Notes under the pieces: model-generated
What the model was told of the DNA's origin: nothing
The model's input: the letters and a program-made list of their open reading frames with translations, nothing else
Database searches by the model: none
Made by a program: the position numbers and the translations under genes
Shown: positions 27,674-35,800 of the stretch, one piece after another
How positions within the stretch are numbered: the first letter of the stretch is position 1
Layout: every line of letters begins with the position of its first letter
NCBI GenBank assembly: GCA_046049675.1
Contig: JBJORA010000010.1
Location: forward strand, 1 to 64,000
Length of the DNA stretch: 64,000 nt
Direction of reading: 5' to 3'
Source of the DNA: CAIXQW01 sp046049675
GTDB lineage: Bacteria; Bacteroidota; Bacteroidia; Chitinophagales; Chitinophagaceae

Positions 27674-27973
27674 TTAAAACGTTTTATTCTTGTTTGAAAT
27701 AAACAAAGTTAATACAAGACCGATAGCCACAATTACATCAACAATATTCCAAACTTGTCGTCCTAAAGAAATCTTGAATATTGGTTGAAATAATATTGCT
27801 AGAGCTATATAAATAAAAGTAATATTTTGTTCATTGCTTTTATAAGCTTCAAATGCTAAAAAGCCAAAACCAATTAAAGCAAAGAAGCGTACAAGTTGAT
27901 AAAAACCATAGGGCATGTCTGCTAAACAAAGCAAACAAAGAATTGCTAAAACTATTTTGACGGCATTAGCCAC
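27674..27973 (-). CDS. small membrane protein, DUF6804-like
   Basis: 99 aa with three to four hydrophobic helices. The segment MPYGFYQLVRFFALIGFGFL resembles the DUF6804 family, which has no known function. It starts with a GTG at 27973, 5 bp after the nuoG stop, so it is probably co-transcribed with nuoG. Identification is from memory of the family pattern. Confidence 0.65.
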   Translation of the reverse strand: MANAVKIVLAILCLLCLADMPYGFYQLVRFFALIGFGFLAFEAYKSNEQNITFIYIALAILFQPIFKISLGRQVWNIVDVIVAIGLVLTLFISNKNKTF

Positions 27974-27978
27974 TAAAG

Positions 27979-29034
27979 CTACCCTTTCTTATTCACCTCA
28001 CTAACACCATGTATATCCAGCAACCTTTTGGGATTGCGGCCATCTAATACTTTGGTGAAGGTTTCGTTTGGCTTTACAAGAGTTTCGTAGTGACCTTGGT
28101 TAATTACGCTGTGGCGACTTACGGTAACAGGGCCTTCAATAGTCCAATCTGCTGTGTTCTTTGTTTCAAAGCGGCAGGTATTGCATATCCAACCTGTTTT
28201 GCCGTCTTTGGCTTGCGCTACTTCGCCCCACTCGTCTTTGCGAGCCGTTACGCGCAGTACATTGTCGCCGCGGTTCCACAGTACTACTTCACCGCAACAT
28301 TTGTCGCAATTGCGATGGGCATTTACGGGATTTGTAAACCATACACGGTTCTTAAATCTAAATGTTTTATCAGTAAGCGCGCCAACTGGGCAAACATCTA
28401 TAACATTACCAATTTTATCGTTTTGCAAGCTTTGCTCAATATAGGTTGCAATTTCTGCATGGTCGCCGCGCTGCAATACACCGTGCTTGCGTTCGCCTTC
28501 GCCTACTTGGTCGGCAGTGTATACACAACGGTAGCAGAGGATGCAGCGGTTCATGTGTAGTTTAATGTACGGACCAATATCTATTGGGTCAAAAGTGCGT
28601 CGGCCAAATTCGTAACGGGTGCCTTGCGCGCCATGCTCATAGCCAAGGTCTTGCAAGTGACACTCGCCTGCTTGGTCGCATATTGGGCAATCAAGCGGAT
28701 GGTTGAGCAATAAAAATTCGACCACACCAGCGCGAGCTGCTGGAACTTTTTCGCTGGTAATATTTTTTACTTCCATACCGTCCATAACAGTTGTGCGGCA
28801 ACTTGCCACCAACTTTGGCATAGGACGAGGATCCTTTTCGCTACCCTTGCTTACTTCGCATAAACAAGTACGGCATTTACCGCCGCTGCCATCTAGTTTG
28901 CTATAATAGCACATGGCAGGAGGCGTTACATCACCGCCTATTTGTCGTGCAGCTTCAAGTATGGTTGTACCAGGTGCTACATCTATAGTAATATTATCAA
29001 TCGTAACCTTAAAGGTTTGTGGTGAATCGCTCAT
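27979..29034 (-). CDS. nuoG: short NuoG-type NADH-quinone oxidoreductase iron-sulfur subunit
   Basis: 351 aa. Residues 8-95 form a 2Fe-2S ferredoxin domain (PPAMCYYSKLDGSGGKCRTC). Next comes the NuoG His/Cys segment (HPLDCPICDQAGECHLQD), then CILCYRCV and IDVCPVGAL for 4Fe-4S clusters, and the start of the molybdopterin-type domain with CDKCCGEVV and WICNTC. The large molybdopterin-like domain is absent, as in other Bacteroidota NuoG proteins of this length. The ATG at 29034 is preferred because the promoter lies just upstream. No other nuo gene is in the window. Confidence 0.88.
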   Translation of the reverse strand: MSDSPQTFKVTIDNITIDVAPGTTILEAARQIGGDVTPPAMCYYSKLDGSGGKCRTCLCEVSKGSEKDPRPMPKLVASCRTTVMDGMEVKNITSEKVPAARAGVVEFLLLNHPLDCPICDQAGECHLQDLGYEHGAQGTRYEFGRRTFDPIDIGPYIKLHMNRCILCYRCVYTADQVGEGERKHGVLQRGDHAEIATYIEQSLQNDKIGNVIDVCPVGALTDKTFRFKNRVWFTNPVNAHRNCDKCCGEVVLWNRGDNVLRVTARKDEWGEVAQAKDGKTGWICNTCRFETKNTADWTIEGPVTVSRHSVINQGHYETLVKPNETFTKVLDGRNPKRLLDIHGVSEVNKKG

Positions 29035-29051
29035 GTGATCTACTATAGCTG

Positions 29052-29082
29052 CAAATATAAGGGATAAGACCATGTGCAACAA
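29052..29082 (-). promoter_or_regulatory. nuoG promoter
   Basis: On the minus strand TTG (29080-29082), 20 nt, then TATATTTG (29052-29059), 17 nt before the ATG at 29034. Confidence 0.65.
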
Positions 29083-29175
29083 GTACAGCTGCCATGGCTT
29101 GCAGATTGGCTATAGATAAGATCATTTTCTGCATAAGTTCACTTGTTGTTTTACGGGCAAGGCAGCCCGATTGCC

Positions 29176-29183
29176 TATCTTTG
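29176..29183 (+). promoter_or_regulatory. -7 promoter element for the ALDH7 gene
   Basis: TATCTTTG matches TAnnTTTG and lies 37 nt before the ATG at 29221. In-frame TTG codons upstream of it are therefore unlikely starts. Confidence 0.55.
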
Positions 29184-29220
29184 CGGCCTTACAAAAAGCA
29201 CCACAACTGCAACTATTTTT

Positions 29221-30747
29221 ATGCAAAAAGAATTAAAGGCATTAGGCATCAACAAACTCAACAATGGCACTAGCACAGGCTTAAAAGCTTTGGCAAGCAA
29301 AGGCGAAGTGCTTCATAGCTATAGTCCGGTAGACGGCAGCCTCATTGGTAGTGTGTATAGTACAAAAACTAGCGACTACAATAAAGTAATAGAAACAGCG
29401 CGCGCAGCCCAAGTAGAATGGCAAAAAATGCCTGCTCCAAAGCGTGGCGAAATTGTTCGTCAAATGGGCGAAGAATTGCGTGCTAATAAAGATGCCCTTG
29501 GCAAACTTGTTAGTTACGAAATGGGTAAAAGCCTGCAAGAAGGTCTGGGCGAGGTGCAAGAAATGATAGACATCTGCGACTTCGCAGTAGGCTTAAGCCG
29601 TCAATTATATGGCTTAACAATGCACAGCGAGCGCCCGCAACATCGCATGTACGAGCAGTGGCATCCGTTGGGTGTTGTAGGTATTATAAGTGCCTTTAAT
29701 TTTCCAGTAGCCGTTTGGAGTTGGAATAGTGCCATCGCATGGATTTGCGGTAATGTATGTGTATGGAAGCCAAGCGAAAAAACACCGCTAAGTGCAGTGG
29801 CTTGTCAAAACATTGTAGCCAAAGTGCTTAAGAAGAATAATGTACCTGAAGGTGTATGTTGTTTAATTAACGGCGGCCGCGAACTTGGTAAAATGCTCAG
29901 CGCAGATACACGCGTGCCACTCATAAGTGCTACTGGTAGTACTCGCATGGGTAAAGCTGTTGCGCAAACTGTAGGAGCACGTTTGGGCAAGAGTTTATTG
30001 GAGCTTGGCGGTAACAATGCCATCATCATTACAGAAAATGCCGATTTAGATATGTCGTTGATTGGTTGTGTATTTGGTGCGGTTGGTACGGCTGGTCAGC
30101 GTTGTACGACTACACGCCGCCTTATTATTCACGAAAAAGTTTACAATAAGTTCAAAGAAAAATTGGCAAATGCTTACAAGCAACTGCGCATTGGAAACCC
30201 GCTAGATCAAAAGAATCATGTAGGTCCATTGATTGATAAAGAAGCGGTAGCGATGTACAGCCAAGCCATTGAAGCGGCAAAAGCACAAGGCGGTAAAGTT
30301 TTAGTAGAAGGTGGTATTTTAAAAGGCAAAAATTACGATAGCGGTTGCTATGTAAAGCCATGCATCATTGAAGCAAAGAATAATATGGCAATCGTGCAGC
30401 ATGAAACGTTTGCACCGATTTTATACATCATGAAGTATAAAACGCTTGATGAAGCAATTGCGATGCAAAACGATGTGCCGCAAGGTTTAAGCAGCGCCAT
30501 CATGACCTTAAACGTACGCGAAGCAGAGCAGTTCTTAAGTGCAGCTGGTAGCGACTGTGGTATTGCCAATGTAAACATTGGTACAAGCGGCGCAGAAATT
30601 GGTGGTGCATTTGGCGGCGAGAAAGAAACAGGTGGTGGCCGCGAAAGTGGTAGCGATAGCTGGAAAGCATATATGCGTCGTCAGACAAATACAATCAACT
30701 ATGGTAATAGCTTGCCTTTGGCGCAAGGTATTAAGTTTGATTTGTAG
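29221..30747 (+). CDS. aldehyde dehydrogenase family 7 (alpha-aminoadipic semialdehyde dehydrogenase-like)
   Basis: 508 aa. The catalytic Glu is in LLELGGNNAII (about residue 261) and the Cys in GTAGQRCTTTRR (about 295). The C-terminal GGEKETGGGRESGSDSWK signature is that of ALDH7A1/AmaB proteins, which oxidise aminoadipate semialdehyde in lysine breakdown or act on betaine aldehyde and lipid peroxidation aldehydes. It is transcribed alone, divergent from nuoG. The true substrate is inferred from family only. Confidence 0.92.
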   Translation: MQKELKALGINKLNNGTSTGLKALASKGEVLHSYSPVDGSLIGSVYSTKTSDYNKVIETARAAQVEWQKMPAPKRGEIVRQMGEELRANKDALGKLVSYEMGKSLQEGLGEVQEMIDICDFAVGLSRQLYGLTMHSERPQHRMYEQWHPLGVVGIISAFNFPVAVWSWNSAIAWICGNVCVWKPSEKTPLSAVACQNIVAKVLKKNNVPEGVCCLINGGRELGKMLSADTRVPLISATGSTRMGKAVAQTVGARLGKSLLELGGNNAIIITENADLDMSLIGCVFGAVGTAGQRCTTTRRLIIHEKVYNKFKEKLANAYKQLRIGNPLDQKNHVGPLIDKEAVAMYSQAIEAAKAQGGKVLVEGGILKGKNYDSGCYVKPCIIEAKNNMAIVQHETFAPILYIMKYKTLDEAIAMQNDVPQGLSSAIMTLNVREAEQFLSAAGSDCGIANVNIGTSGAEIGGAFGGEKETGGGRESGSDSWKAYMRRQTNTINYGNSLPLAQGIKFDL

Positions 30748-30852
30748 TAATAGTAGTACAAAGTTCCCCATTAGGTTTTCGCATAGTGCCACAAGGATTT
30801 TTATTCAACCGCAAAGGAAATAGAGTGTGATTTGTCGACAGCAAATTGATAA

Positions 30853-30922
30853 GGGGCTTTAGCCCTGCCTTCTTAGATCGATATAAAAATTGGCAAAAGG
30901 CATCAGAGGGGCTTTAGCCCTG
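30853..30922. repeat. pair of GGGGCTTTAGCCCTG palindromes, 55 bp apart
   Basis: Two exact copies (30853-30867 and 30908-30922). Each can form a GGGGC/GCCCT hairpin over a 4-nt loop. The 40 bp between them share scattered words with the second pair at 32469. The pair lies between the ALDH7 gene and the convergent symporter gene. Confidence 0.8.
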
Positions 30923-30977
30923 ATTTGTTATAAATTACGCCTGCCACATTATGCGTAACTATTTTACAAGTAAACCT

Positions 30978-32252
30978 TTATGCGTGTTCAACAAATTCAT
31001 GAACCTTGCTAGGTTTATGTTCGTTATCACCCTCCCACTTACTTACCGCACTTGTAGCAAGGGCATTGCCCAATACATTGGTACCACTTCTAAACATATC
31101 GCAGAAATGGTCTATTGGTAAAATAATAGCGATGCCTTCTGGCGGAATATTAAACATAGCACATGTAGCTGTTACCACCACTAAACTTGCGCGCGGTACA
31201 CCAGCAACACCTTTGCTCGTAAGCATTAATACGAGCAACATTGTTAGTTGCTCTGGCAAGGTCATCGGTACTTTGTAGGCTTGCGCAATGGCTACACTTG
31301 CGAAGGTCATATACATCATACTGCCGTCTAAATTGAAGCTATAGCCGAGTGGCAAAATGAAACTGACGATCTTGTTATTACAACCAAAACGTTCGAGTTC
31401 TTCGCTGAGTTTAGGTAATACGGCCTCGCTGCTTGTGGTGCTAAATGCAATGATAATCGGTTGTACAATACGCTGTAATAGCGTGCCCAGCCTCTTTCCT
31501 AAAATGAGATAACCTGCAGCAAGTAGAATTGCCCATAGTGTAAGAATGCCGCAGATAAAATAATAAAAGTAAGTGCCATAGAATTTTGCAATCTCACTCA
31601 TGTTTTTAGTAGCTGCCAATGCAGCCATTGCGCCAAATACACCAACTGGTGCAAACTTCATCACATAAGTAACCATCTTTAGTACGATATCACTTAAGCT
31701 GTGCAAACCTTTTACAATTGGCTTGGCATAGTCGCCAATGCTTGCACATGCTAAGCCGAAGAAAATACTAAATACAACAATTTGCAAGATTTCGTTACTC
31801 GCCAAAGCTTGAATAACGCTTTTAGGAAACACGTGTTCAACAAAGTTTTCCAAACTAAAGCCCTTGGTTTTTTCAAGTAAATCTTTGGCTTCGTCCATAT
31901 TGGCTTTACTCAAATCTATTTGTGCGCCAGGCTGGCCGATGTTTACATAAAGTAAGCCAATCAATAAACTGATCAAGCTTGCAGTTATAAACCACAGCAT
32001 CGCTTTGCCACCTACTCTGCCAATCGTTTTTGTATCACCAAGTTTGGCAATGCCCACCACCAAGGTACTCAATACAAGCGGTGCAATAATCATCTGAACC
32101 AGCAAGATGAATATTTTACTAAGCAGCTTAATATTTTTTGCAAATACTGCCGCTGTTTCTTTGCTATAGCTATGTTGAACGATGGTGCCAGCAATAATGC
32201 CAAGCACCATTGCGCCAATAATGTAGACGAGAAACTTTATATTTTTATTCAT
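30978..32252 (-). CDS. dicarboxylate/amino acid:cation symporter (DAACS family)
   Basis: 424 aa from the ATG at 32252. An in-frame ATG at 32321 would add 23 hydrophobic residues, and the choice is uncertain. Family marks are the serine-rich re-entrant segment (AFSTTSSEAVLPKLSEEL), the PLGYSFNLDGSMMYMTFASV helix and SKGVAGVPRASLVV followed by IDHFCDMFRSGTNVLGN. These match the GltP/DctA fold, which imports Glu, Asp or C4-dicarboxylates with protons or sodium. It stands alone and is flanked on both sides by palindrome pairs. Confidence 0.9.
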   Translation of the reverse strand: MNKNIKFLVYIIGAMVLGIIAGTIVQHSYSKETAAVFAKNIKLLSKIFILLVQMIIAPLVLSTLVVGIAKLGDTKTIGRVGGKAMLWFITASLISLLIGLLYVNIGQPGAQIDLSKANMDEAKDLLEKTKGFSLENFVEHVFPKSVIQALASNEILQIVVFSIFFGLACASIGDYAKPIVKGLHSLSDIVLKMVTYVMKFAPVGVFGAMAALAATKNMSEIAKFYGTYFYYFICGILTLWAILLAAGYLILGKRLGTLLQRIVQPIIIAFSTTSSEAVLPKLSEELERFGCNNKIVSFILPLGYSFNLDGSMMYMTFASVAIAQAYKVPMTLPEQLTMLLVLMLTSKGVAGVPRASLVVVTATCAMFNIPPEGIAIILPIDHFCDMFRSGTNVLGNALATSAVSKWEGDNEHKPSKVHEFVEHA

Positions 32253-32374
32253 TGACGATTCGAATTGCTTTGCTGCGCTGGTAAAGATTGCCAAAGCAGA
32301 AACTAGCGCAAGATAAGCCATTAGCGCCTTTCGTACGACTGAAAGCTAAATGCAAGACCAAGAGATTATTGCAT

Positions 32375-32406
32375 AAAGTGGCTCAGAGATTTCACAAAGT
32401 GGCTCA
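32375..32406 (-). repeat. two direct repeats of AAAGTGGCTCA with 21-bp period
   Basis: Plus-strand copies at 32375-32385 and 32396-32406, embedded in similar flanks (CATAAAGTGGCTCAGAG and CACAAAGTGGCTCAAAG). The 21-bp period is two helical turns, which suggests a tandem binding site for a regulator of the symporter gene. Confidence 0.7.
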
Positions 32407-32412
32407 AAGTTA
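32405..32412 (-). promoter_or_regulatory. candidate -7 element for the symporter gene
   Basis: On the minus strand TAACTTTG matches TAnnTTTG and overlaps the edge of the second direct repeat. The leader to either candidate start would be about 80-150 nt. No -33 TTG at the usual distance. Confidence 0.4.
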
Positions 32413-32468
32413 GAATGGCAAAATTGCTTTTATTCTGAACAACTATATATACAGGATAATCCAAAAAA

Positions 32469-32538
32469 GGGGCTTTAGCCCTGTCATCTTACTAGAACGC
32501 ATGCGTTCAAAAGGTAAACAAGAGGGACTTTAGCCCTG
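32469..32538. repeat. second pair of GGGGCTTTAGCCCTG palindromes, 55 bp apart
   Basis: Copies at 32469-32483 (exact) and 32524-32538 (one change, GGGACTTTAGCCCTG). Start-to-start distance is 55 bp, identical to the pair at 30853. It lies between the symporter promoter and the rpsP terminator. Confidence 0.8.
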
Positions 32539-32583
32539 ATGTCTTAAAAACACAAACCTAATTTGAAACGCAAGCCCTAAAAC

Positions 32584-32618
32584 AAAAAAAATCCCCAGCC
32601 GAAGTACGACTGAGGATT
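32584..32618 (-). terminator. rho-independent terminator after rpsP
   Basis: Minus-strand 12-bp stem (32607-32618 with 32590-32601, G-U pairs included), 5-nt loop, followed by a run of T. Confidence 0.9.
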
Positions 32619-32641
32619 TTTGAAAAACTTAATTGGTTGAA

Positions 32642-33181
32642 TTATTCAGCAGCAGGTGCTTCACCTTCTGCGGCAGGAGCCTCAGCAGCAGGTGCTTCAG
32701 CTACTGGTTCAGCAGCAACCTCTTCAGCAGGAGCAGCTTCTTCAGCAGCAGGTGTTTCTTCTACCTTCTTAACGACTACAGCTTGTGCAGCAGCACGCTC
32801 AGCAGCTTTTGCTTTCTTATGATTCTCGCGGTTTTCGCTCACTGTTTTCTCGTGAGTTTCGTTCCACTTGTCAAATTTTTCCATCGCCGTTTTCTCGTCG
32901 AACAAACCAAGCTTAACGCCACGCATAAGGTGCTTCAAGAACTTTACGCCTTTGAAACTCAAAATACGATCTGCTGTATCTGTTGGTTGTGCGCCATTTT
33001 GTAGCCAATGTAAGGCACGGTCGCGGTTAAGTTCAATCGTTGCAGGTACAGTCAATGGATTGTATGTGCCAAGTTTTTCAATAAACTTACCATCACGCTT
33101 TACAGTACTGTTTGCTACTACGATGAAATAGAATGGGCGTTTTTTTCCGCCGTGGCGTTGAAGCCTAATTTTGGTTGCCAT
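32642..33181 (-). CDS. rpsP: ribosomal protein bS16 with long Ala/Glu-rich tail
   Basis: 179 aa. Residues 1-85 are a standard S16 (MATKIRLQRHGGKKRPFYF, KLGTYNP, ALHWLQNGAQPTDT). A charged helical linker follows to about 130. The last ~45 residues are a low-complexity tail of Ala, Pro and Glu built from AAEAPAAE-like words. Tails of this sort occur on S16 in other Bacteroidota. It is usually linked to rimM-trmD, but here those genes lie 9 kb away at 41514-42733. Confidence 0.96.
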   Translation of the reverse strand: MATKIRLQRHGGKKRPFYFIVVANSTVKRDGKFIEKLGTYNPLTVPATIELNRDRALHWLQNGAQPTDTADRILSFKGVKFLKHLMRGVKLGLFDEKTAMEKFDKWNETHEKTVSENRENHKKAKAAERAAAQAVVVKKVEETPAAEEAAPAEEVAAEPVAEAPAAEAPAAEGEAPAAE

Positions 33182-33221
33182 TTTTTAATAAAAATTAATA
33201 TGGTTGTGAATAAAAAGTTTG

Positions 33222-33229
33222 CAAAACTA
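33222..33229 (-). promoter_or_regulatory. -7 promoter element for rpsP
   Basis: On the minus strand TAGTTTTG matches TAnnTTTG, 40 nt before the rpsP ATG. Confidence 0.45.
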
Positions 33230-33403
33230 GCTCAATTCGCTCGTATTTCCTTGCTTTTGCCTCCCTAATACCTGCTTCCCTCGCCTGATAATGCTCAATA
33301 TAATGTGCATAATTGCCTATCAGAGCCACCAACCGGCAAGCTTTTAACCTGCGATAAACAGTACAAAGATACCCTATTTACCACAAATTGCTAAAGCAAA
33401 CGT

Positions 33404-33468
33404 GTTCGTGCACATACGAACGAGCAATCAATTCGCAGCGGCAAAATGCAAGGCAAAGCGTAGATTTG
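33404..33468 (+). promoter_or_regulatory. inverted repeat and -7 element upstream of the CBS-like gene
   Basis: GTTCGT - 6 nt - ACGAAC (33404-33421) is a perfect short inverted repeat, preceded by TTGCTAAAGCAA (33389-33400). The -7 box TAGATTTG is at 33461-33468, 9 nt before the ATG at 33478. The repeat lies about 40 bp upstream of the -7 box and could bind a regulator. The rest of 33230-33403 holds no gene. Confidence 0.45.
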
Positions 33469-33477
33469 CAGCGCAAA

Positions 33478-34455
33478 ATGAAAAACGTACACGAAAGCAT
33501 TATTGATACTATTGGCAATACGCCCCTAGTTCGCCTTAAAAGTATCGCCAAAGATTTTCCATGCCCTGTCTATGCCAAGGTAGAATACTTCAATCCTGGT
33601 AACAGCATTAAAGATCGTTTGGCACTTAAGCTTATTCGTGATGCAGAAGCTGCTGGTAAACTAAAACCAGGTGGCACTATTGTAGAATGTACAAGTGGCA
33701 ATACTGGTATGGGCTTAGCATTAGCTGCAACAGCTTTGGGCTACCAATGTGTTTTTACTATGAGTAGTAAAATGAGCCAAGAAAAAGTAGATATCCTACG
33801 TGCAATGGGTGCGGAAGTGCATATTTGCCCTGTTGACGTTCCTGCTGATGATCCGCGCAGCTACTACAAAGTTGCAGAGCGCATAGCCAAGGAGCGCGAT
33901 GGCTGGTTGCCAGATCAGTATAATAATCTAAGCAATAGACAAGCGCACTACGAAAGCACAGGTCCTGAACTTTGGGAACAGACCGATGGTAAAATCACTG
34001 CGCTTGTTGTAAGCACTGGCACTGGTGGCTCGCTTTGTGGTACAAGTAAATACCTGATGGAGAAAAATCCAAACTTCAAAAGTTATGGTATTGATCCAGA
34101 AGGTAGCCTATTGAAGCATTGGTTCGATACTGGCGAAATTGATGAAAGCCTCGTTACTGTCTATATGGTAGAAGGTATGGGCGAAGATTTCTTGCCAGAT
34201 AATTACGATCGCGACGTTATCAGTCACATGGAAACTGTGCCAGACAAAGAAAGCATTTTGATGTGTCGTCGTTTGGCGCGCGAAGAAGGCTTGTTTTGCG
34301 GAAGCAGCGCAGGTGCTGCTGTGCAAGGCCTTTTACAACTCAAAGATAAATTTACCAAAGACGATTTTGTGGTAGTTATTCTTCACGACCACGGTAGCCG
34401 CTATGTTGGTAAAGTATACAATGATAATTGGATGAAGGAAAAAGGTTTTATGTAA
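33478..34455 (+). CDS. cystathionine beta-synthase-like PLP enzyme (catalytic core only)
   Basis: 325 aa. The PLP lysine lies in NPGNSIKDRLAL, the substrate loop is TSGNTGMGLALA, the phosphate-binding glycine loop is STGTGGSLCG, and SSAGAAVQG completes the fold. Both DPEGSLL and the C-terminal DNWMKEKGFM match eukaryotic-type cystathionine beta-synthase more closely than cysteine synthase CysK. The regulatory Bateman domain and heme-binding N-terminus of the human enzyme are absent. It probably condenses serine or O-acetylserine with homocysteine or sulfide. A single-gene unit. Confidence 0.88.
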   Translation: MKNVHESIIDTIGNTPLVRLKSIAKDFPCPVYAKVEYFNPGNSIKDRLALKLIRDAEAAGKLKPGGTIVECTSGNTGMGLALAATALGYQCVFTMSSKMSQEKVDILRAMGAEVHICPVDVPADDPRSYYKVAERIAKERDGWLPDQYNNLSNRQAHYESTGPELWEQTDGKITALVVSTGTGGSLCGTSKYLMEKNPNFKSYGIDPEGSLLKHWFDTGEIDESLVTVYMVEGMGEDFLPDNYDRDVISHMETVPDKESILMCRRLAREEGLFCGSSAGAAVQGLLQLKDKFTKDDFVVVILHDHGSRYVGKVYNDNWMKEKGFM

Positions 34456-34475
34456 AGCCTTGTTCGCACACAATA

Positions 34476-35681
34476 TTATTCAAACGTATAACCCTTTGCA
34501 ATAGCTTGCTGCTTAATGGCATCTACAAGGGCACTGCCTAAACTTTGTTGACCATCTCTAGTATTGTCAAGTCTTTTTTGTTCAGCGATATGCTGCTCTC
34601 GTAAAGTAACTAAGCGGCCAATTTCTCTATTAATACTATCGCGTTGCGCATAGTTGTGTTGAATAATTATTTTGCGCTCTTCAACTGTTTTGCGTTTTAG
34701 TTGCTCTGGAAGTTCATCTTCTTTTAGTTTTTCAACTTCCGATACGATCACTGTGCCATCTTTACTCACAGCTTTGCTCGTAACGTCCCAAGTTGCAGTA
34801 TTATCCTGATAGGTTCTGCTCTTAGATTTTACAGCAATACGTTGGTAGTAGCCAGCTTTGTTTTCGGTGTAATTGCCAGCATCTTGTACTTGCACATTTT
34901 TTTCGGCCACTCTACCCTGTGCACCATAACCCCAATAGGTATTGTTGAGCATAGCATTTAGTTGTTCTAGTGTTGCGTCGTACGGTGTTGTATAGTGCTT
35001 AGCAACTATATTACTATTGATGCTTAAATATTTACCCTTACCACGCTGTGCGCCATCCTGCCAATAGGTTGTGATGCCGGTACTGTTGTCGCCGCAATGC
35101 ACAGTATTTACAATGATGTATTTCTGAGTAGCCTTAAGGCAGCTTTGCTTATAGTCTACCGACCCTTGATTAAATGGCTCATTGCCAGCTACAATAATTG
35201 TTTTGTATTGATCGTCATCTTGCAGCCACTGCAACTCATTTACGCTGTTAGCTATCACTGCACCACAATATTCTTCGCCACCATTTGTTTGTAATTCAAA
35301 TAGTTTTTGACTCACTACATCTAAATCGCTTGTGAAATCTAGCACACGGCGTACATAATTGTTTGCCGGTGAATGCGTGCTTTTACCATAATCGTAAATG
35401 GCAATTTGTATCATAGGTGCTTTGCCTTGTTTGGTTGCAGCGCTAATTGTACTCACCACAGACCATAGTTCACTTTTTGCTTGGGCAATAAGGCCATCCA
35501 TACTGCTGCTTACATCTAGTAGCAAAGCAATTTGAATCACATTGTCTTTTTGTGGTGGAGCATTTGGCTCAGGGGCATTTGCAACTTGCATTTGTGCAGG
35601 TTTTTGACCACCTGGTTGAACGGCATAAACGAAAAATGTGGTGAGTACTGCCGCTGCAGATAATAGTTGAAACTTCTTCAT
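34476..35681 (-). CDS. exported von Willebrand factor A domain protein
   Basis: 401 aa. The signal peptide is about the first 20 residues (LLSAAAVLTTFFVYAV), then a Pro/Gln-rich linker. A VWA domain begins at about residue 50 with the MIDAS motif LLDVSSSMDGL; the region around IIVAGNEPFNQGSVDY holds a later part of the fold. The C-terminal third is charged and helical, with EELPEQLKRKTVEERK-like coiled coil. It probably binds a metal-dependent partner in the periplasm. No chaperone or protease gene is next to it. Confidence 0.8.
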   Translation of the reverse strand: MKKFQLLSAAAVLTTFFVYAVQPGGQKPAQMQVANAPEPNAPPQKDNVIQIALLLDVSSSMDGLIAQAKSELWSVVSTISAATKQGKAPMIQIAIYDYGKSTHSPANNYVRRVLDFTSDLDVVSQKLFELQTNGGEEYCGAVIANSVNELQWLQDDDQYKTIIVAGNEPFNQGSVDYKQSCLKATQKYIIVNTVHCGDNSTGITTYWQDGAQRGKGKYLSINSNIVAKHYTTPYDATLEQLNAMLNNTYWGYGAQGRVAEKNVQVQDAGNYTENKAGYYQRIAVKSKSRTYQDNTATWDVTSKAVSKDGTVIVSEVEKLKEDELPEQLKRKTVEERKIIIQHNYAQRDSINREIGRLVTLREQHIAEQKRLDNTRDGQQSLGSALVDAIKQQAIAKGYTFE

Positions 35682-35779
35682 GATAACTTATTTGATTTAG
35701 AGTAGGATGCATGCATGCTTTGCATTCCATAAGCGTTATATTCATTTTAACATTTTTAGGCAAGCAACCTTGTGTGGAT

Positions 35780-35787
35780 TACTTTTG
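35780..35787 (+). promoter_or_regulatory. -7 promoter element for queA
   Basis: TACTTTTG matches TAnnTTTG, 13 nt before the queA ATG at 35801. Confidence 0.45.
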
Positions 35788-35800
35788 CGAGTAATAGCAT

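Noticed and set aside
28090..28560. 156-codon plus-strand frame opposite nuoG
   Set aside because: It is antisense to the conserved Cys-rich NuoG coding sequence; composition is that of a shadow frame.
30853..30922. GGGGCTTTAGCCC palindromes as ordinary terminators
   Set aside because: No T-run follows any copy on either strand, and the identical pairing and spacing point to a repeat element.
33322..33375. Resemblance to a SAM-I riboswitch (TATCAGAG and CCGGCAA words) upstream of the CBS-like gene
   Set aside because: The two words are only ~8 nt apart instead of ~35, and no consistent multi-helix fold can be drawn.
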